Shown piece by piece: positions 1-9,329 of a stretch of DNA of 64,000 nt. Position numbers and translations under genes: made by a program. The DNA comes from Streptomyces sp. DT2A-34. GTDB lineage: Bacteria; Actinomycetota; Actinomycetes; Streptomycetales; Streptomycetaceae. The stretch covers positions 4,692,001-4,756,000 of the forward strand of contig NZ_JASTWJ010000001.1 of assembly GCF_030499515.1 (NCBI RefSeq), in the 5' to 3' direction. How positions within the stretch are numbered: position 1 is the stretch's first letter; each line of letters begins with the position of its first letter. A model generated the notes under the pieces. The model was not told the origin of the DNA and made no database searches. It saw nothing but the letters and a program-made list of their open reading frames with translations.

Positions 1-78
1 CGCGGCCAGCGAGAGGGTCATCGTCGACGCGGCGGCCACGGCTGTGGCGGTACGGCGCAGGGGGCGCATGGGACGCAT
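1..78 (-). CDS. Secreted protein, N-terminal signal peptide only (partial)
   Basis: Only the first 26 codons are inside the window; the gene runs off the left edge. Reading leftward from an ATG at 78 gives a typical Sec signal peptide: several early arginines, then an Ala/Val/Leu-rich core. A second in-frame ATG at 69 is an equally possible start, and no strong Shine-Dalgarno decides between them. The function of the mature protein cannot be seen. Confidence 0.55.
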   Translation of the reverse strand, partial: MRPMRPLRRTATAVAAASTMTLSLAA

Positions 79-373
79 ACAGGAGCTCACTTCTAATGCC
101 TTCGGGACTCGGACGCGCCATTGCGCCCAGATGTCTGAAAAGACAACGCGCCGACGGCCCCCAGCGTCAAGCGGAACTACTTAACGAGTGCGCAACACCA
201 CGCTCCGCTGCCCATGTGAAGACAACACGGAACGCCCCCAAACACCCATTACACACCCTCCATCGAACCTCGCTCGAAGAGTCGACCAAGATCCGTACAA
301 CCAATGCCATTCCTCACGGGTCCTGATCTGGACAGCTCCTCGACCGCTGTCCTGCACTCGACCAGAGGATCGA

Positions 374-2439
374 ATGAACCCAGCCAGACACACGACCGCC
401 GCAGCCGCGACGACGGTCGTGCTCGCCACCGCGGCACCCTGCTCGCGACGACCCCCGCGTCCGCCGCCGTGACCTGCGCCTCGCCCGTCTTCAAGCGGCA
501 GTTCTTCGCGAACACCACCTTCTCCGGTACGCCGAAGAAGACCGACTGCGACAGCGCGATCGACCAGAGCTGGAGCGGGGCTCCCGCCACCGGTCTGCCG
601 AAGGACAACTTCGGCGTGCGGTGGACGCTGACGCGGGACTTCGGCTCCGGCGGACCGTTCTCCTTCGCCGCTTCCGGGCTGGACGGCATCCGGGTGTACC
701 TGGACGGTGTCCGCAAGATCGACATGTGGAAGAACGTCTCCACGACCGTGTCCAAGACGGTCAACGTCACCATCCCGTCCGGCAAGCACACCCTGCGCGT
801 CGACTACGTCAACTGGACCGGAAGCGCGAAGGTCAAGTTCGGCTACACCCCCCGTACGTCCGCGACCGTCGACACGGTCAAGCCCCTCACCCCGACCGGG
901 ACTTCGCTGTCGTACGACGCCGCCACCGGCAAGGCCAAGCTCACCTGGGCGAAGAACAAGGAGATGGACCTCGCGGGGTATCGGGTCTTCCGCCGCCTCA
1001 AGGGCAGCGCGTATCCGGGCAAGCCGCTCGCGACGACCACCTCGACGTCGTACACGGACACTCCGCCGCCGACCGGTGAGACGTACTACTACGAGGTCCG
1101 CGCCTACGACAACGCGGGCAACGAGTCGGCCGGCACGGCGGACCAGCCCGTCACCACGGTCGACCGCACGGGCCCGGCCGCGCCCACGGGGCTCAGCGCA
1201 CACGGCGACCTGTGGGGCATGATGATCGACTGGGACGCCGCGCCGGACGCGGTCTCCTACGAGCTGTTCGAGAAGGACCCGGCCACCGGCACCCACACCC
1301 TGGTCAAGCAGCTCACCGACACGTCCTTCATCCACTACGTGGGCCACAACAAGACGCAGCACACGTACGTGGTCCGGGCCCTGGACGCGGCCGGGAACGC
1401 GAGCGGGTACTCGGTGCCCGTCACGTCCGACGGCATCGACCGAACGCCCCCGGACGCGCCGCAGAACCTGCGGGCGAAGGTGACGTCGTCCACGGTGTAC
1501 CTGTACTGGAACGCGCCGGAGGACCCCACCTCGGTCGAGCTCGCCAACGACGCCCGCTTCACCGTGCTGCGCTCGGGCACCACCCCGGACGTGGATACCG
1601 AGATCGTGAACTGCGCCGTGAACGAGTCACTCAACACCCAGGCGCACGAGTACTCGTTCGCGTGCGCCGACGAGGACTTCGAGCTCGACACCACCTACAC
1701 CTACGAGGTCACCCTCACCGACTGGCAGGGCAACCGCTCCGCCCCCTCCAACCCGGTCACCGTCACCACGGCCGACCGCGTCGCCCCGCTCCCCCTCACC
1801 GGCCTGACGGCCACGCCCCGCGCCGACGGCACGGAGCTGCGCTGGAACGCCCCGGCCGACGACGACATCGCCTCCTACCGGGCCCTGCGCGGGGTACGGC
1901 AGGACGACGGCTCGGTGAAGTGGATCGGGGAACTGGCGCACTGCGCGGACGACGCCGAGGACCCGCTGGCCATGCTCTGCATCGACATCCCGGACGGCGA
2001 GACGTACGTCTACACCGTGCTCGCCGAGGACGTCTGGGGCAACGAGCTGTCCGCGAGCGACCCGTCCGTCCCCACCGTCACCGCCACGGAGCTGAACATC
2101 GTCCCGGGCGAGCCGATCGGCCAGGACTTCGAGGCGGGCGGCCCGCTGTACGGCGCCGGTGGCTGGACGGTCTCCGAGTCGGCCAAGCCGATCCAGTGGC
2201 ACTGCTCCGGCGACATCTGCGCCCAGATCACCGAGTACCGGGTCAGCCGCTGGAACCCCGAGACGCAGAGCTACGACCTGCTGGGCACGGCCTCGCCGAC
2301 CACCGACTACTACCAGTCCTACGGCGACGTCACCCAGCCGCTGGGCTCCGTCTCCTACTACCGCGTCGTCGGACTCCTCGCCGACGGCACGGAGACGGCG
2401 GCCGCGCATCCCTGGAAGATCCGGCCGGACCTGCTCTGA
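374..2439 (+). CDS. Secreted PA14-like/fibronectin type III repeat protein, frameshifted in the signal peptide
   Basis: Probable extracellular carbohydrate- or surface-binding protein. The mature part has an N-terminal PA14-like beta domain (after VTCASPVFKRQFF) and about five fibronectin type III modules, recognisable by repeated YxxEVRAYDxAGN-type strands; it has no catalytic domain I recognise. The natural start (ATG 374, MNPARHTTAAAATTVV) gives a good signal peptide, but in a different frame from the mature protein. Adding one C to the CCC run at 437-439 restores a continuous signal peptide ending in ATTPASA. As written, the long frame is open from an upstream ATG at 304 but then has no export signal. 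It is either a real one-base deletion or a sequencing error. The gene is convergent with its right-hand neighbour, which ends 22 bp away. Confidence 0.75.
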
Positions 2440-2461
2440 TCCCGAAGGCCGGTCAGCCCGG

Positions 2462-3109
2462 TCAGCCCCGCTTCGGACCCGTGATCGCCTCGCCGATCAC
2501 GAAGCCCTTGGCGGGGCCTTCGGGGATGGTGACGTCGGTGCCGTAGGGGACACGGTGGATGTCCTCCCAGTCGGCCTTGTCGGGGCGAGGCCCAGTGAAG
2601 AGGGTGACGGCGCCCTGGCCGTCGTAGTCGTCGATGAGGACGTACAGGGGGATGCCGGCGCAGGCGTACGCGCGGCGCTTGCGGATGCGGTCGCGGTCCT
2701 GGTTGGTCTTGCCGGGTGAGACGACTTCAATCACCACTGACACTGCGGAAGCCTTGATTCCAAGGCCATCCTCATCCTCGATCAGCTCCGCGTCCCGAGG
2801 AGCCACGAGCCCGTCCGGGATCCACGCCTTGCGTTGGTGTATCACGTTCGTGTCGTTCCGGGCGCCGTACTCGCTGTCCTTCAGATAAATCGCCAGAGCG
2901 TCCCTCAGACGATTGACGACCTCAGAGTGTGCAAAGCGACCGGTGGGCGACACCTCGATGGCTCCCTCGATGATCTCAGCGTGGTAGCCCTCGGGGAGTT
3001 CCATGGCCTTCCATGCCTGCCACAGGACCTCGTCCAGGTTGGGGACGTTCAAGGATTCAGCCGTAGCCTCGGACATGGTCTCGGGCCTCTCATGTGCGAG
3101 AGCGGTCAA
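2462..3109 (-). CDS. Uma2 family (DUF820) restriction-endonuclease-like protein
   Basis: 215 residues with the PD-(D/E)XK-like fold of the Uma2 family, which is heavily expanded in Streptomyces and cyanobacteria. Visible family marks are the EIIEGAIEVSP strand, the WIPDGLVAPRDAEL segment, the VVIEVVSPGKTNQDR active-site strand (IEVxSP, then a basic KxxxDR) and the YACAGIPLYVLID tail. A TTG start at 3109 is preferred because AGGAGGAGGTG lies just upstream; the internal ATG at 3076 is weaker. Biological substrates of this family are not established. Confidence 0.85.
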   Translation of the reverse strand: MTALAHERPETMSEATAESLNVPNLDEVLWQAWKAMELPEGYHAEIIEGAIEVSPTGRFAHSEVVNRLRDALAIYLKDSEYGARNDTNVIHQRKAWIPDGLVAPRDAELIEDEDGLGIKASAVSVVIEVVSPGKTNQDRDRIRKRRAYACAGIPLYVLIDDYDGQGAVTLFTGPRPDKADWEDIHRVPYGTDVTIPEGPAKGFVIGEAITGPKRG

Positions 3110-3212
3110 GGTGGCACCTCCTCCTCAAGTGTGGGCTGGGCGTGCTCGCGGCACAAGCAACGCGATCACGGTAGGTACGGCATTGCTGCTGACCAGGACA
3201 GATATCCCTGGT

Positions 3213-3680
3213 TCACCCGTTCGAGTGAAGCCGGAACGATCCGCCGCTCCCGCCGCCCAGCTCGAACCACACCCCCTTCGCGAACCGCCCCGCCCGCTCG
3301 TCCGCGACACCCCACAGGTCCGCCATCTCCTGCACGAGCGCGAGTCCCCTCCCCCAACAGGCCACGACCCTGCCTGCCGGGGCCGGGTGAGCGACGACCG
3401 GCGGGTCGGGGCTCTCGTCGAACACGCTGACCCTGAAGCGGGCCGGGGTCAGTCGGATGCGGAGCATGGCGGTGCCCTTGGTGTGCAGGTGGACGTTGGT
3501 GACGAGTTCCGAGGTGCACAGGGCGGCGGGCATGACGAGGTCCTCGCGGTCGTGGGTGAACAGGACGGCGCGTACGAAGTCGCGGCAGAGGCGCGGCGCG
3601 GTGACGTCGGCCGGGGCGAACAGGCTGTAGTCGTACGCGTGTTGGGCGGGGCGGTGCGGGGCATGGCGGGAGGCGTCCAT
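3213..3680 (-). CDS. ATP-binding protein, anti-sigma-factor-like HATPase
   Basis: 155-residue single-domain GHKL ATPase of the RsbW/SpoIIAB-like type that Streptomyces carries in many copies. The N box reads ALCTSELVTNVHLHT and a G-box-like segment GRGLALVQEMADLWG is near the C-terminus. Such proteins can sequester sigma factors or phosphorylate antagonists; the partner here is unknown. ATG at 3680 follows a GGAG. It is divergent from the XRE/DUF5753 regulator, a common pairing with the DUF397 system. Confidence 0.85.
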   Translation of the reverse strand: MDASRHAPHRPAQHAYDYSLFAPADVTAPRLCRDFVRAVLFTHDREDLVMPAALCTSELVTNVHLHTKGTAMLRIRLTPARFRVSVFDESPDPPVVAHPAPAGRVVACWGRGLALVQEMADLWGVADERAGRFAKGVWFELGGGSGGSFRLHSNG

Positions 3681-3925
3681 AGGTGGTGGCTCCTGTCAGG
3701 TCCGGATGAGGGGGCGCCCCGCGATGGCTCCGCCCGGTCCCGGCCGGCTGCCGGTTCGGGTGCACTTTCGCTTGCGGGCAGGGGGAGTTGAGCGACCCCG
3801 ATGCGTTATCGGCGCCTCACTCAAGGTAGCGACAGAGGTTTAAAATATTCAAGCCGATTGCTCAGATCGATGGACGAACTACCCCGACCCGGGGAGACTT
3901 TGAGCGACCGGAGGAGGAGATACCC

Positions 3926-4807
3926 GTGGGACTGCGCACCACCATCACCGAACGCCATCGCCGACTGGGCTACGAGCTCAAACAACTGCGCGAAAGGGCA
4001 GGTTTGAGTGCAGGTGAGGCCGCCGAGCGGATCGGTATGGGCAGGGCCCAACTGAGCCAGATCGAGACGGCGAAGACAACGATCCTGACGGAACGGCTCC
4101 GCGAGCTCTGCCGCCTCTACGCATGCAAAGATGAGACGTACGTCGAGGCCCTGGTCTCCATGTCCGAGGCCACTGGCAAGGGCTGGTGGACCGCCTACCG
4201 GAAGCCCATGGAACAGGGGCCTCTGAACATGGCGGAGTTGGAGGCCGGCGCCGCGCAGCTACGGATGCACCAGTCCCTGCTGATCCCTGGCCTGTTCCAG
4301 ACCGAGGACTACGCGCGATCGATTTTCACCAGCCCCGGCTTGGGCTTCGAACAGATCGAGGACGCCCTGAAGTTCCGCATGGAACGACAGCAGGTGCTCA
4401 CCCGTGAGAACCCGCCCGCCGTACATGCCGTGATCCACGAGTCGGCGCTGCACATGCGGTTCGGCGGCACCGAGGTCCTTCGCGGTCAGCTGCTGCGCCT
4501 CATCGAGCTGGCCCGAATGCCCAACGTCACTGTGCAGATCTACCCGTTCACCTCGCGGGCTCACCCGGCCCTCTCCGGCAACTTCGTACATGTCATCCCC
4601 ACTGTCGCCGAACTGGGCACTGTCGTGCTCGAACATTTCGGCAGCTTCGACTACTTGGGCGACCGCGAAAGCCTGGACCAGTACGGGGCGGTGTTCGCCA
4701 GTCTCACCAAGTACGCCCTCGCCCCCGTCGACGTATCGTTGGCCCCGGAAGCACACTCCGTGAAGGACTCGCTGGCCCTCATCCAGCATCTGCTCTACAC
4801 CCTTTGA
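3926..4807 (+). CDS. XRE helix-turn-helix regulator with DUF5753 (Scr1-type antitoxin-like)
   Basis: 293 residues. The N-terminal XRE helix-turn-helix (about residues 10-65, LKQLRERAGLSAGEAAERIG) is followed by a DUF5753 domain (MHQSLLIPGLFQTEDYARSIF onward). Such regulators usually sit directly before a DUF397 gene, as here, and the pair is often described as antitoxin-like or developmental (BldB/WhiJ type). GTG start at 3926 behind GAGGAGGAG. The DUF397 gene begins 10 bp after the stop, so the two are surely cotranscribed. Confidence 0.9.
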   Translation: MGLRTTITERHRRLGYELKQLRERAGLSAGEAAERIGMGRAQLSQIETAKTTILTERLRELCRLYACKDETYVEALVSMSEATGKGWWTAYRKPMEQGPLNMAELEAGAAQLRMHQSLLIPGLFQTEDYARSIFTSPGLGFEQIEDALKFRMERQQVLTRENPPAVHAVIHESALHMRFGGTEVLRGQLLRLIELARMPNVTVQIYPFTSRAHPALSGNFVHVIPTVAELGTVVLEHFGSFDYLGDRESLDQYGAVFASLTKYALAPVDVSLAPEAHSVKDSLALIQHLLYTL

Positions 4808-4817
4808 GGAGCCCCGG

Positions 4818-5021
4818 ATGCCTGAACAGCTCACCTGGCAGAAGTCATCGTTCAGCGGCGGCCCGCAGGGCGAGTGCCTCCACGTGGCCACCGCCCCCGA
4901 CGGAACGATCCGCCTCCGCGAGAGCGACACCCCGGACGTCATCCTGGCCACGGCCCCCGAAGGCCTCGCCGCACTCCTGGACACCCTCAAGGCCGGCCCC
5001 GTCGACAACTCCCGCCTCTGA
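4818..5021 (+). CDS. DUF397 domain protein
   Basis: 67-residue DUF397 protein with the canonical opening LTWQKSSFSGG, the CLHVA strand and the VRES-type strand IRLRESDTPDVILATAP. It is the usual small partner of the preceding XRE/DUF5753 regulator. ATG at 4818 follows GAGGAG. In well-studied WhiJ-type loci the small protein modulates DNA binding of the regulator; for this copy that is inference. Confidence 0.9.
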   Translation: MPEQLTWQKSSFSGGPQGECLHVATAPDGTIRLRESDTPDVILATAPEGLAALLDTLKAGPVDNSRL

Positions 5022-5220
5022 CCGGTGTCGCGTGAGCAACTCGCCGATGACGAGGGGAAGTTCAGTATGCAAAGTGAGGCCTCGGCAAGAAAACGTTAAG
5101 GAGACCTCCCGCGAGCAAAGTTCGCCATTGCGTAGGCATGTTACCGCTGGTAGCGTCCCCGGCACAATGATCAAGCAATTGCCTGACCAGCAATTGCAGA
5201 ATGCATGGGGGATTGACTTC

Positions 5221-5730
5221 GTGAGTATACGAAGCAAGGGAATTTCTGCCGCGATCGCCTTCGCCATGACCGGCGCAATGTGCGGCATCGGCGCCGACGC
5301 CGCGTATGCGGATTCGACGGAGGACGCCAGGACCGCAACCGTCGCGCAGGCCGCAACAGCAGGGCAAGTTCGCGCCGGAGCTGACGAGATCTGCGCAGTC
5401 CTGGGGATCGGCAGTGGCGCGGCAGCCCTCTCCAAGGCGCTGGCCAAGGGGGCGTCGTGGGTAGGAATCGGCGCCAGCGTCGGGTGCTATCTGTACACGA
5501 AGGCGAAGAACGCCACGCCTGCGGAAAAACGAGCCGCCATGATCAAGTCCTACAAGAAATATCAGGCAATGAGCGATCTCAAGAAGCTTGATGCGCTCGG
5601 TTACTACTGCCGGAAGAAGGACAGTGGTGGCGGTGGTGGCACTGATGTCGCCCCCCTGAACACGAGGGCAGGGTGGACGGACATCAAAATGAAGGGCGTG
5701 ACGTACACATGCACAGCCACCGGGGACTGA
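5221..5730 (+). CDS. Small secreted protein of unknown function
   Basis: 169 residues from a GTG at 5221 that follows GGGGGA; an in-frame ATG at 5167 exists but would put the signal peptide far inside. The N-terminus (MSIRSKGISAAIAFAMTGAM) is a Sec signal with cleavage near YADS. The mature part has an Ala/Gly-rich helix (GIGSGAAALSKALAKGASWV), a basic helical stretch, a GGGGG linker and three further Cys. I do not recognise a family. The upstream 200 bases (5022-5220) hold no gene and are less GC-rich than the surroundings. Confidence 0.65.
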   Translation: MSIRSKGISAAIAFAMTGAMCGIGADAAYADSTEDARTATVAQAATAGQVRAGADEICAVLGIGSGAAALSKALAKGASWVGIGASVGCYLYTKAKNATPAEKRAAMIKSYKKYQAMSDLKKLDALGYYCRKKDSGGGGGTDVAPLNTRAGWTDIKMKGVTYTCTATGD

Positions 5731-5924
5731 CCGGTCGCCGCGGCCTGGGCTATGGAGAGCGACTCTCATTCTCCATAGCGCTGGTCGTAGTGAGCCTGCT
5801 GTGGATCACACAGGACATGGCCTCATGGGCAATCGTCCTGTGCGGGGCTGGTGCAGTCGGTGGAGCACTGGGAGTGCTCTATTTCGGCTGGCGCTACCTT
5901 CGCTCACGCGATGATGCGCAATGA
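5709..5924 (+). CDS. Small two-span membrane protein
   Basis: 71 residues from ATG 5709, overlapping the 3' end of the secreted-protein gene by 22 bp, which suggests translational coupling. Two hydrophobic helices are visible (about residues 18-36 and 40-60, separated by DMAS) and a basic cytoplasmic tail (YLRSRDDAQ). An in-frame ATG at 5673 would give 83 residues. No family is recognised. It may anchor or accompany the exported protein encoded just upstream. Confidence 0.5.
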   Translation: MHSHRGLTGRRGLGYGERLSFSIALVVVSLLWITQDMASWAIVLCGAGAVGGALGVLYFGWRYLRSRDDAQ

Positions 5925-6049
5925 GGGTGCTCTCGCCGAGGACTGGCAGGCAACCGGCCGTCTTCTCCAGGTACACGTCCTGGTGACCCGACATCACACG
6001 CAAACCCGCACAGCTGAGAGGGTACTCCTGAGAGATCTCCTCGACCGGC

Positions 6050-6883
6050 TCAGCTGAAGGCGGTGGCGTGCTCCGACACCCATTGGCGGAACGTCCTGGC
6101 CGGGGCACCGGCGATTCGGGAAACGGTGTCGCGCACCATGAGCAGTTCGGCGTTGACGGCACCGCCCGTCACATCGAGCATCGCGTCGGCGGTCTCGTCG
6201 CCCAGGAGGGCGGCCAGGTCACGGTGGGCCTCCTCCCGGCTGATCTCGGCGAGCGCCACGTCCCGGCCCAGCACGTCCGCGAGGGCTTCCACCTGCTGCC
6301 GGGCGGTGATCCGCTGCGGGCCGGTCAGCGCGTACGTCCGCCCTCGATGGCCGGACTCGGTCAGCGCCACCCGTGCCACCGCCGCGATGTCCGCGGGGTG
6401 GATCGTGGGCAACCCGATGTCCGCATAGGGCGTACGGACCGCTCCGTGGTCACGGATCGCCTCGGCCCACCACAGGGCGTTCGAGGCGAACTGCGTCGGC
6501 CGCAGGATCGTCCACGCCATGCCGCTGCCCTTGAGCAGACGCTCGACGGCCAGGTTCTCCGCGGCCGGGCCCAGGTGCGGATGCGTCTGTACGGTGATGG
6601 ACGAGACCAGCACCACATGCTCCACGCCCGCCGCCCGGGCGGCTTCGAGGATCTCGGCGTCCGGGCCGAGTCGCGACACGAGGAACAGGGAGCGCACCCC
6701 CTCCAGCGCAGGCTTCAGTGAGGACGGCCGGACGAGGTCACCCTCGACCGCCTCGACTCCTTCCGGGAACACGGCCCGCGCGGCATCCCGGGTGAGCCCT
6801 CCCAGCGGTCCGGCGTCGATCCCCCGGAGTTCCTTCACGAGGGCGCTGCCTATGTTTCCGGTGGCCCCGGTCACGAGAATCAT
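6050..6883 (-). CDS. NmrA-family NAD(P)-binding reductase
   Basis: 277 residues with a Rossmann fold: MILVTGATGNIGSALVKEL carries the GxxGxxG dinucleotide motif of atypical short-chain dehydrogenases of the NmrA/HSCARG type. Further family marks are ARAAGVEHVVLVSS, the WTILRPTQFASN segment and IHPADIAAVARVAL. Such enzymes act as quinone oxidoreductases or redox sensors; the substrate is unknown. It lies downstream of hspR on the same strand, but a strong hairpin at 6937-6988 separates them, so it is probably its own transcription unit. Confidence 0.85.
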   Translation of the reverse strand: MILVTGATGNIGSALVKELRGIDAGPLGGLTRDAARAVFPEGVEAVEGDLVRPSSLKPALEGVRSLFLVSRLGPDAEILEAARAAGVEHVVLVSSITVQTHPHLGPAAENLAVERLLKGSGMAWTILRPTQFASNALWWAEAIRDHGAVRTPYADIGLPTIHPADIAAVARVALTESGHRGRTYALTGPQRITARQQVEALADVLGRDVALAEISREEAHRDLAALLGDETADAMLDVTGGAVNAELLMVRDTVSRIAGAPARTFRQWVSEHATAFS

Positions 6884-6936
6884 GCGAGTGACATTAGGAC
6901 CTCAACCAACCTTGAGGTCAAAGGTCGGCGGAGCCA

Positions 6937-6988
6937 AAAGGCCCTGGGCCCGCAGGTTCCAAGAGGAACCTGCGGGCCCAGGGCCTTT
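6937..6988 (-). terminator. Strong hairpin terminator after hspR
   Basis: Two perfect 24-bp arms (6937-6960 and 6965-6988) separated by a 4-base loop AAGA. On the minus strand the stem begins 10 bases after the hspR stop and runs into T-rich sequence, as expected for the end of the dnaK operon. Confidence 0.85.
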
Positions 6989-6998
6989 GACGTCCCCA

Positions 6999-7451
6999 TC
7001 AGTCAGAGGTCTGCTGCCGCTTGGGCCGCCACACCACCAACGCGCTGGTCTGCTGCACTTCCTGGTACGGCACCAGGTCCCGGCGGTACGACGCGTGCAC
7101 CGCCGCCTCGCGCTGCTGCATCGCCGCCGCCGCGCCGTCCAGGGCCGACTGCAGTTCGGCGACCCGGGACTGGAGCGCGGCGACCTGGTTCTCCAGTTCG
7201 ATGATCCGCTTGATACCGGCCAGGTTGATGCCCTCGTCCTGCGACAACTGCTGGACAGTGCGCAGCAGTTCGATGTCGCGGGCCGAGTAGCGCCGGCCCC
7301 GTCCTGCCGTGCGGTCCGGAGACACCAGTCCCAGACGGTCGTACTGGCGCAGCGTCTGCGGGTGCAGGCCGGAGAGCTGGGCCGCCACCGAGATGACGTA
7401 GACCGGGGTCTCCTCGGTCAGTTCATACGGGTTGCGTCGACGACCGTCCAT
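6999..7451 (-). CDS. hspR: Heat-shock repressor HspR (MerR family)
   Basis: 150 residues. MerR-type winged HTH at the N-terminus (YVISVAAQLSGLHPQTLRQY, then GLVSPDRTAGRGRRYS), followed by a coiled coil (about residues 85-120). HspR represses the dnaK operon by binding HAIR inverted repeats, with DnaK as corepressor in S. coelicolor. Two such sites lie upstream of dnaK here. The start is 6 bp beyond the dnaJ stop, so it is the last gene of dnaK-grpE-dnaJ-hspR. Confidence 0.97.
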   Translation of the reverse strand: MDGRRRNPYELTEETPVYVISVAAQLSGLHPQTLRQYDRLGLVSPDRTAGRGRRYSARDIELLRTVQQLSQDEGINLAGIKRIIELENQVAALQSRVAELQSALDGAAAAMQQREAAVHASYRRDLVPYQEVQQTSALVVWRPKRQQTSD

Positions 7452-7457
7452 CTGAAC

Positions 7458-8639
7458 TCATGCTCCCTTCGCGGCCTCGAACAGCTCCGCCCGCGGGTCC
7501 TCGCCCGCGGTCGCCTCGCGATACGCCTCAAGCGCGTCACGAGCCTTCCCCGAAAGGTCCTTCGGGACACTCACCTCGACGGTGACCAGGAGGTCGCCAC
7601 GGGTGCCGTCCTTGCGGACCGCGCCCTTGCCCCGCGCCCGCATGGTGCGGCCGTTGGGCGTGCCGGGCGGCAGTTTCAGGGTGACCGGCGGTCCGCCCAG
7701 GGTGGGGACCCTGACCTCGCCGCCGAGGGCCGCCTCCGTGAAGGTCACGGGGACGGTCACCGTGAGGTTGTCGTCCTTGCGGCCGAACACCGGGTGCGCG
7801 GCGACGTGCACGGTGACGTACAGGTCGCCGGACGGCCCGCCGCGCTCACCGGGTGCGCCCTTGCCGCGCAGACGGATGCGCTGGCCGTCAAAGACCCCGG
7901 CCGGGATGCGGACCTGCATGGTCCGGGACGACTTCGCCCGGCCGCTGCCCTTGCACTCCAGGCAGGGGTGCTCGGCCATCAGGCCGCGCCCCTTGCAGTC
8001 CGGGCAGGGGTCGGTGAGGGAGAAGCCGCCACCGGAACCCCGCGCCACCTGGCCGGTGCCGACGCAGGTCGGGCACACCCGCGGTGTGCCGTTCTTGTCG
8101 CCGGTGCCGGCGCAGGCCTTGCAGGGAGACTGCGAGGACATCCGCAGCGGGACCGTCGCGCCCTCGATCGCCTCGGTGAAACTGAGGCTGACCTCGGTGT
8201 CGATGTCCTGGCCGCGCCGGGGCTGGGTACGGGTCGTACCCGTGCCACCGCGGTTGAACAGGCCCCCGAAGACGTCACCGAGTCCGCCGCCGAAGCCGCC
8301 GGCTCCCCCTTGCCCGCCCTGGGCGCCGCCTCCGAAGAGGTCGCCCAGGTCGAAGTTGAAGGAGCCGCCCGCGCCGCCCGGCCCCGGGCGGAAGCCGCCG
8401 TTGCCGAAGAGGGCGCGTGCCTCGTCGTACTCCTTGCGCTTCTTGGGGTCACCGAGGATGTCGTTCGCCTCGGAGATCTCCTTGAAGCGCTCCTCCGCCT
8501 TGGTGTTGCCCTTGTTGGCGTCCGGGTGGTACTCGCGAGCGAGCTTGCGGTACGCCTTCTTGATCTCGGCTTCGGTGGCGTCCTTGGGGACGCCGAGGAC
8601 CTTGTAGAAGTCCTTCTCGATGAAGTCCTTGGTGCTCAT
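7458..8639 (-). CDS. dnaJ: Co-chaperone DnaJ
   Basis: 393 residues with all standard parts: J domain with the HPD tripeptide (YHPDANKGN), a Gly/Phe-rich linker, four CxxCxGxG zinc-binding repeats (CKACAGTG, CPTCVGTG, CPDCKGRG, CLECKGSG) and the substrate-binding C-terminal domain. It stimulates DnaK ATPase and delivers unfolded protein. It lies between grpE (42 bp gap) and hspR (6 bp gap). Confidence 0.98.
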   Translation of the reverse strand: MSTKDFIEKDFYKVLGVPKDATEAEIKKAYRKLAREYHPDANKGNTKAEERFKEISEANDILGDPKKRKEYDEARALFGNGGFRPGPGGAGGSFNFDLGDLFGGGAQGGQGGAGGFGGGLGDVFGGLFNRGGTGTTRTQPRRGQDIDTEVSLSFTEAIEGATVPLRMSSQSPCKACAGTGDKNGTPRVCPTCVGTGQVARGSGGGFSLTDPCPDCKGRGLMAEHPCLECKGSGRAKSSRTMQVRIPAGVFDGQRIRLRGKGAPGERGGPSGDLYVTVHVAAHPVFGRKDDNLTVTVPVTFTEAALGGEVRVPTLGGPPVTLKLPPGTPNGRTMRARGKGAVRKDGTRGDLLVTVEVSVPKDLSGKARDALEAYREATAGEDPRAELFEAAKGA

Positions 8640-8681
8640 CCTCGACGTACCCCCTTCCCGTAGTCCCTCGTCAATTCAACG

Positions 8682-9329
8682 TCAGCCCTCGTCCGGGCCA
8701 CCGCTCTCCTTGTCGTCGCCCGCCTCGGTCGCCTCGTCGGCCTTGACCGTCTGCGCGCCCGGCTGGGGCTCGGCGACGGCCACCCGCGCGGGGCGGATGG
8801 TGCGCTCGCCGATGCGATACCCCGGCTGGAGGATCGCGACGCAGGTCGTCTCGGTGACGTCCGGCGCGTAACTGTGCATCAGGGCCTCGTGGATCGTCGG
8901 GTCGAAGGGCTCGCCCTCCTTGCCGAACTGCTGCAGGCCCAGCTTCGCCGCGACGGTCTCCAGCGACTCCCCGACGGACTTGAATCCGCCGACGAGTTCG
9001 CCGTGCTCCCGCGCGCGCCCGATGTCGTCGAGCACGGGCAGGAGCTCGGTCAGGAGGTTCGCGATGGCGATCTCCTTGACCGTGATCCGGTCACGCTCGA
9101 CGCGGCGGCGGTAGTTCTGGTACTCGGCCTGGAGCCGCTGGAGGTCCGCCGTGCGCTCACCGAGCGCCGTACGCACCTGGTCCAGCTGGGCCACCAGGCC
9201 CACGTCTGCTGCTCCGTCCCCGGCCGGGGCCGCCCCCTCCTGAGGGGCGGCCTTCGACTCGGCGTCGTCAGGGGTCGCGCCGGAGGGGACGTCGGGCTTC
9301 TCCTCGAAGCCCGGGGTCTCCTCCGTCAT
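8682..9329 (-). CDS. grpE: Nucleotide exchange factor GrpE
   Basis: 215 residues: an acidic low-complexity N-terminus, a long coiled coil (LDQVRTALGERTADLQRLQA, with the conserved YQNYRRR), and a C-terminal beta domain (DPTIHEALMH, GYRIGERTIRPARVAV). It releases ADP from DnaK. Its ATG overlaps the last base of the dnaK stop (TAATG), so translation is coupled. The C-terminus is extended by an acidic tail. Confidence 0.97.
   Translation of the reverse strand: MTEETPGFEEKPDVPSGATPDDAESKAAPQEGAAPAGDGAADVGLVAQLDQVRTALGERTADLQRLQAEYQNYRRRVERDRITVKEIAIANLLTELLPVLDDIGRAREHGELVGGFKSVGESLETVAAKLGLQQFGKEGEPFDPTIHEALMHSYAPDVTETTCVAILQPGYRIGERTIRPARVAVAEPQPGAQTVKADEATEAGDDKESGGPDEG

Noticed and set aside
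181..1362. Long minus-strand frame opposite the FN3 gene
   Set aside because: Arg/Gly/Val-rich composition typical of the antisense of a high-GC gene; no family resemblance.
5806..6162. Minus-strand frame with a plausible segment (VEEISQEYPLSCAGLRVM)
   Set aside because: Overlaps two better-supported genes and lacks a start or family; could be a gene remnant but cannot be supported.
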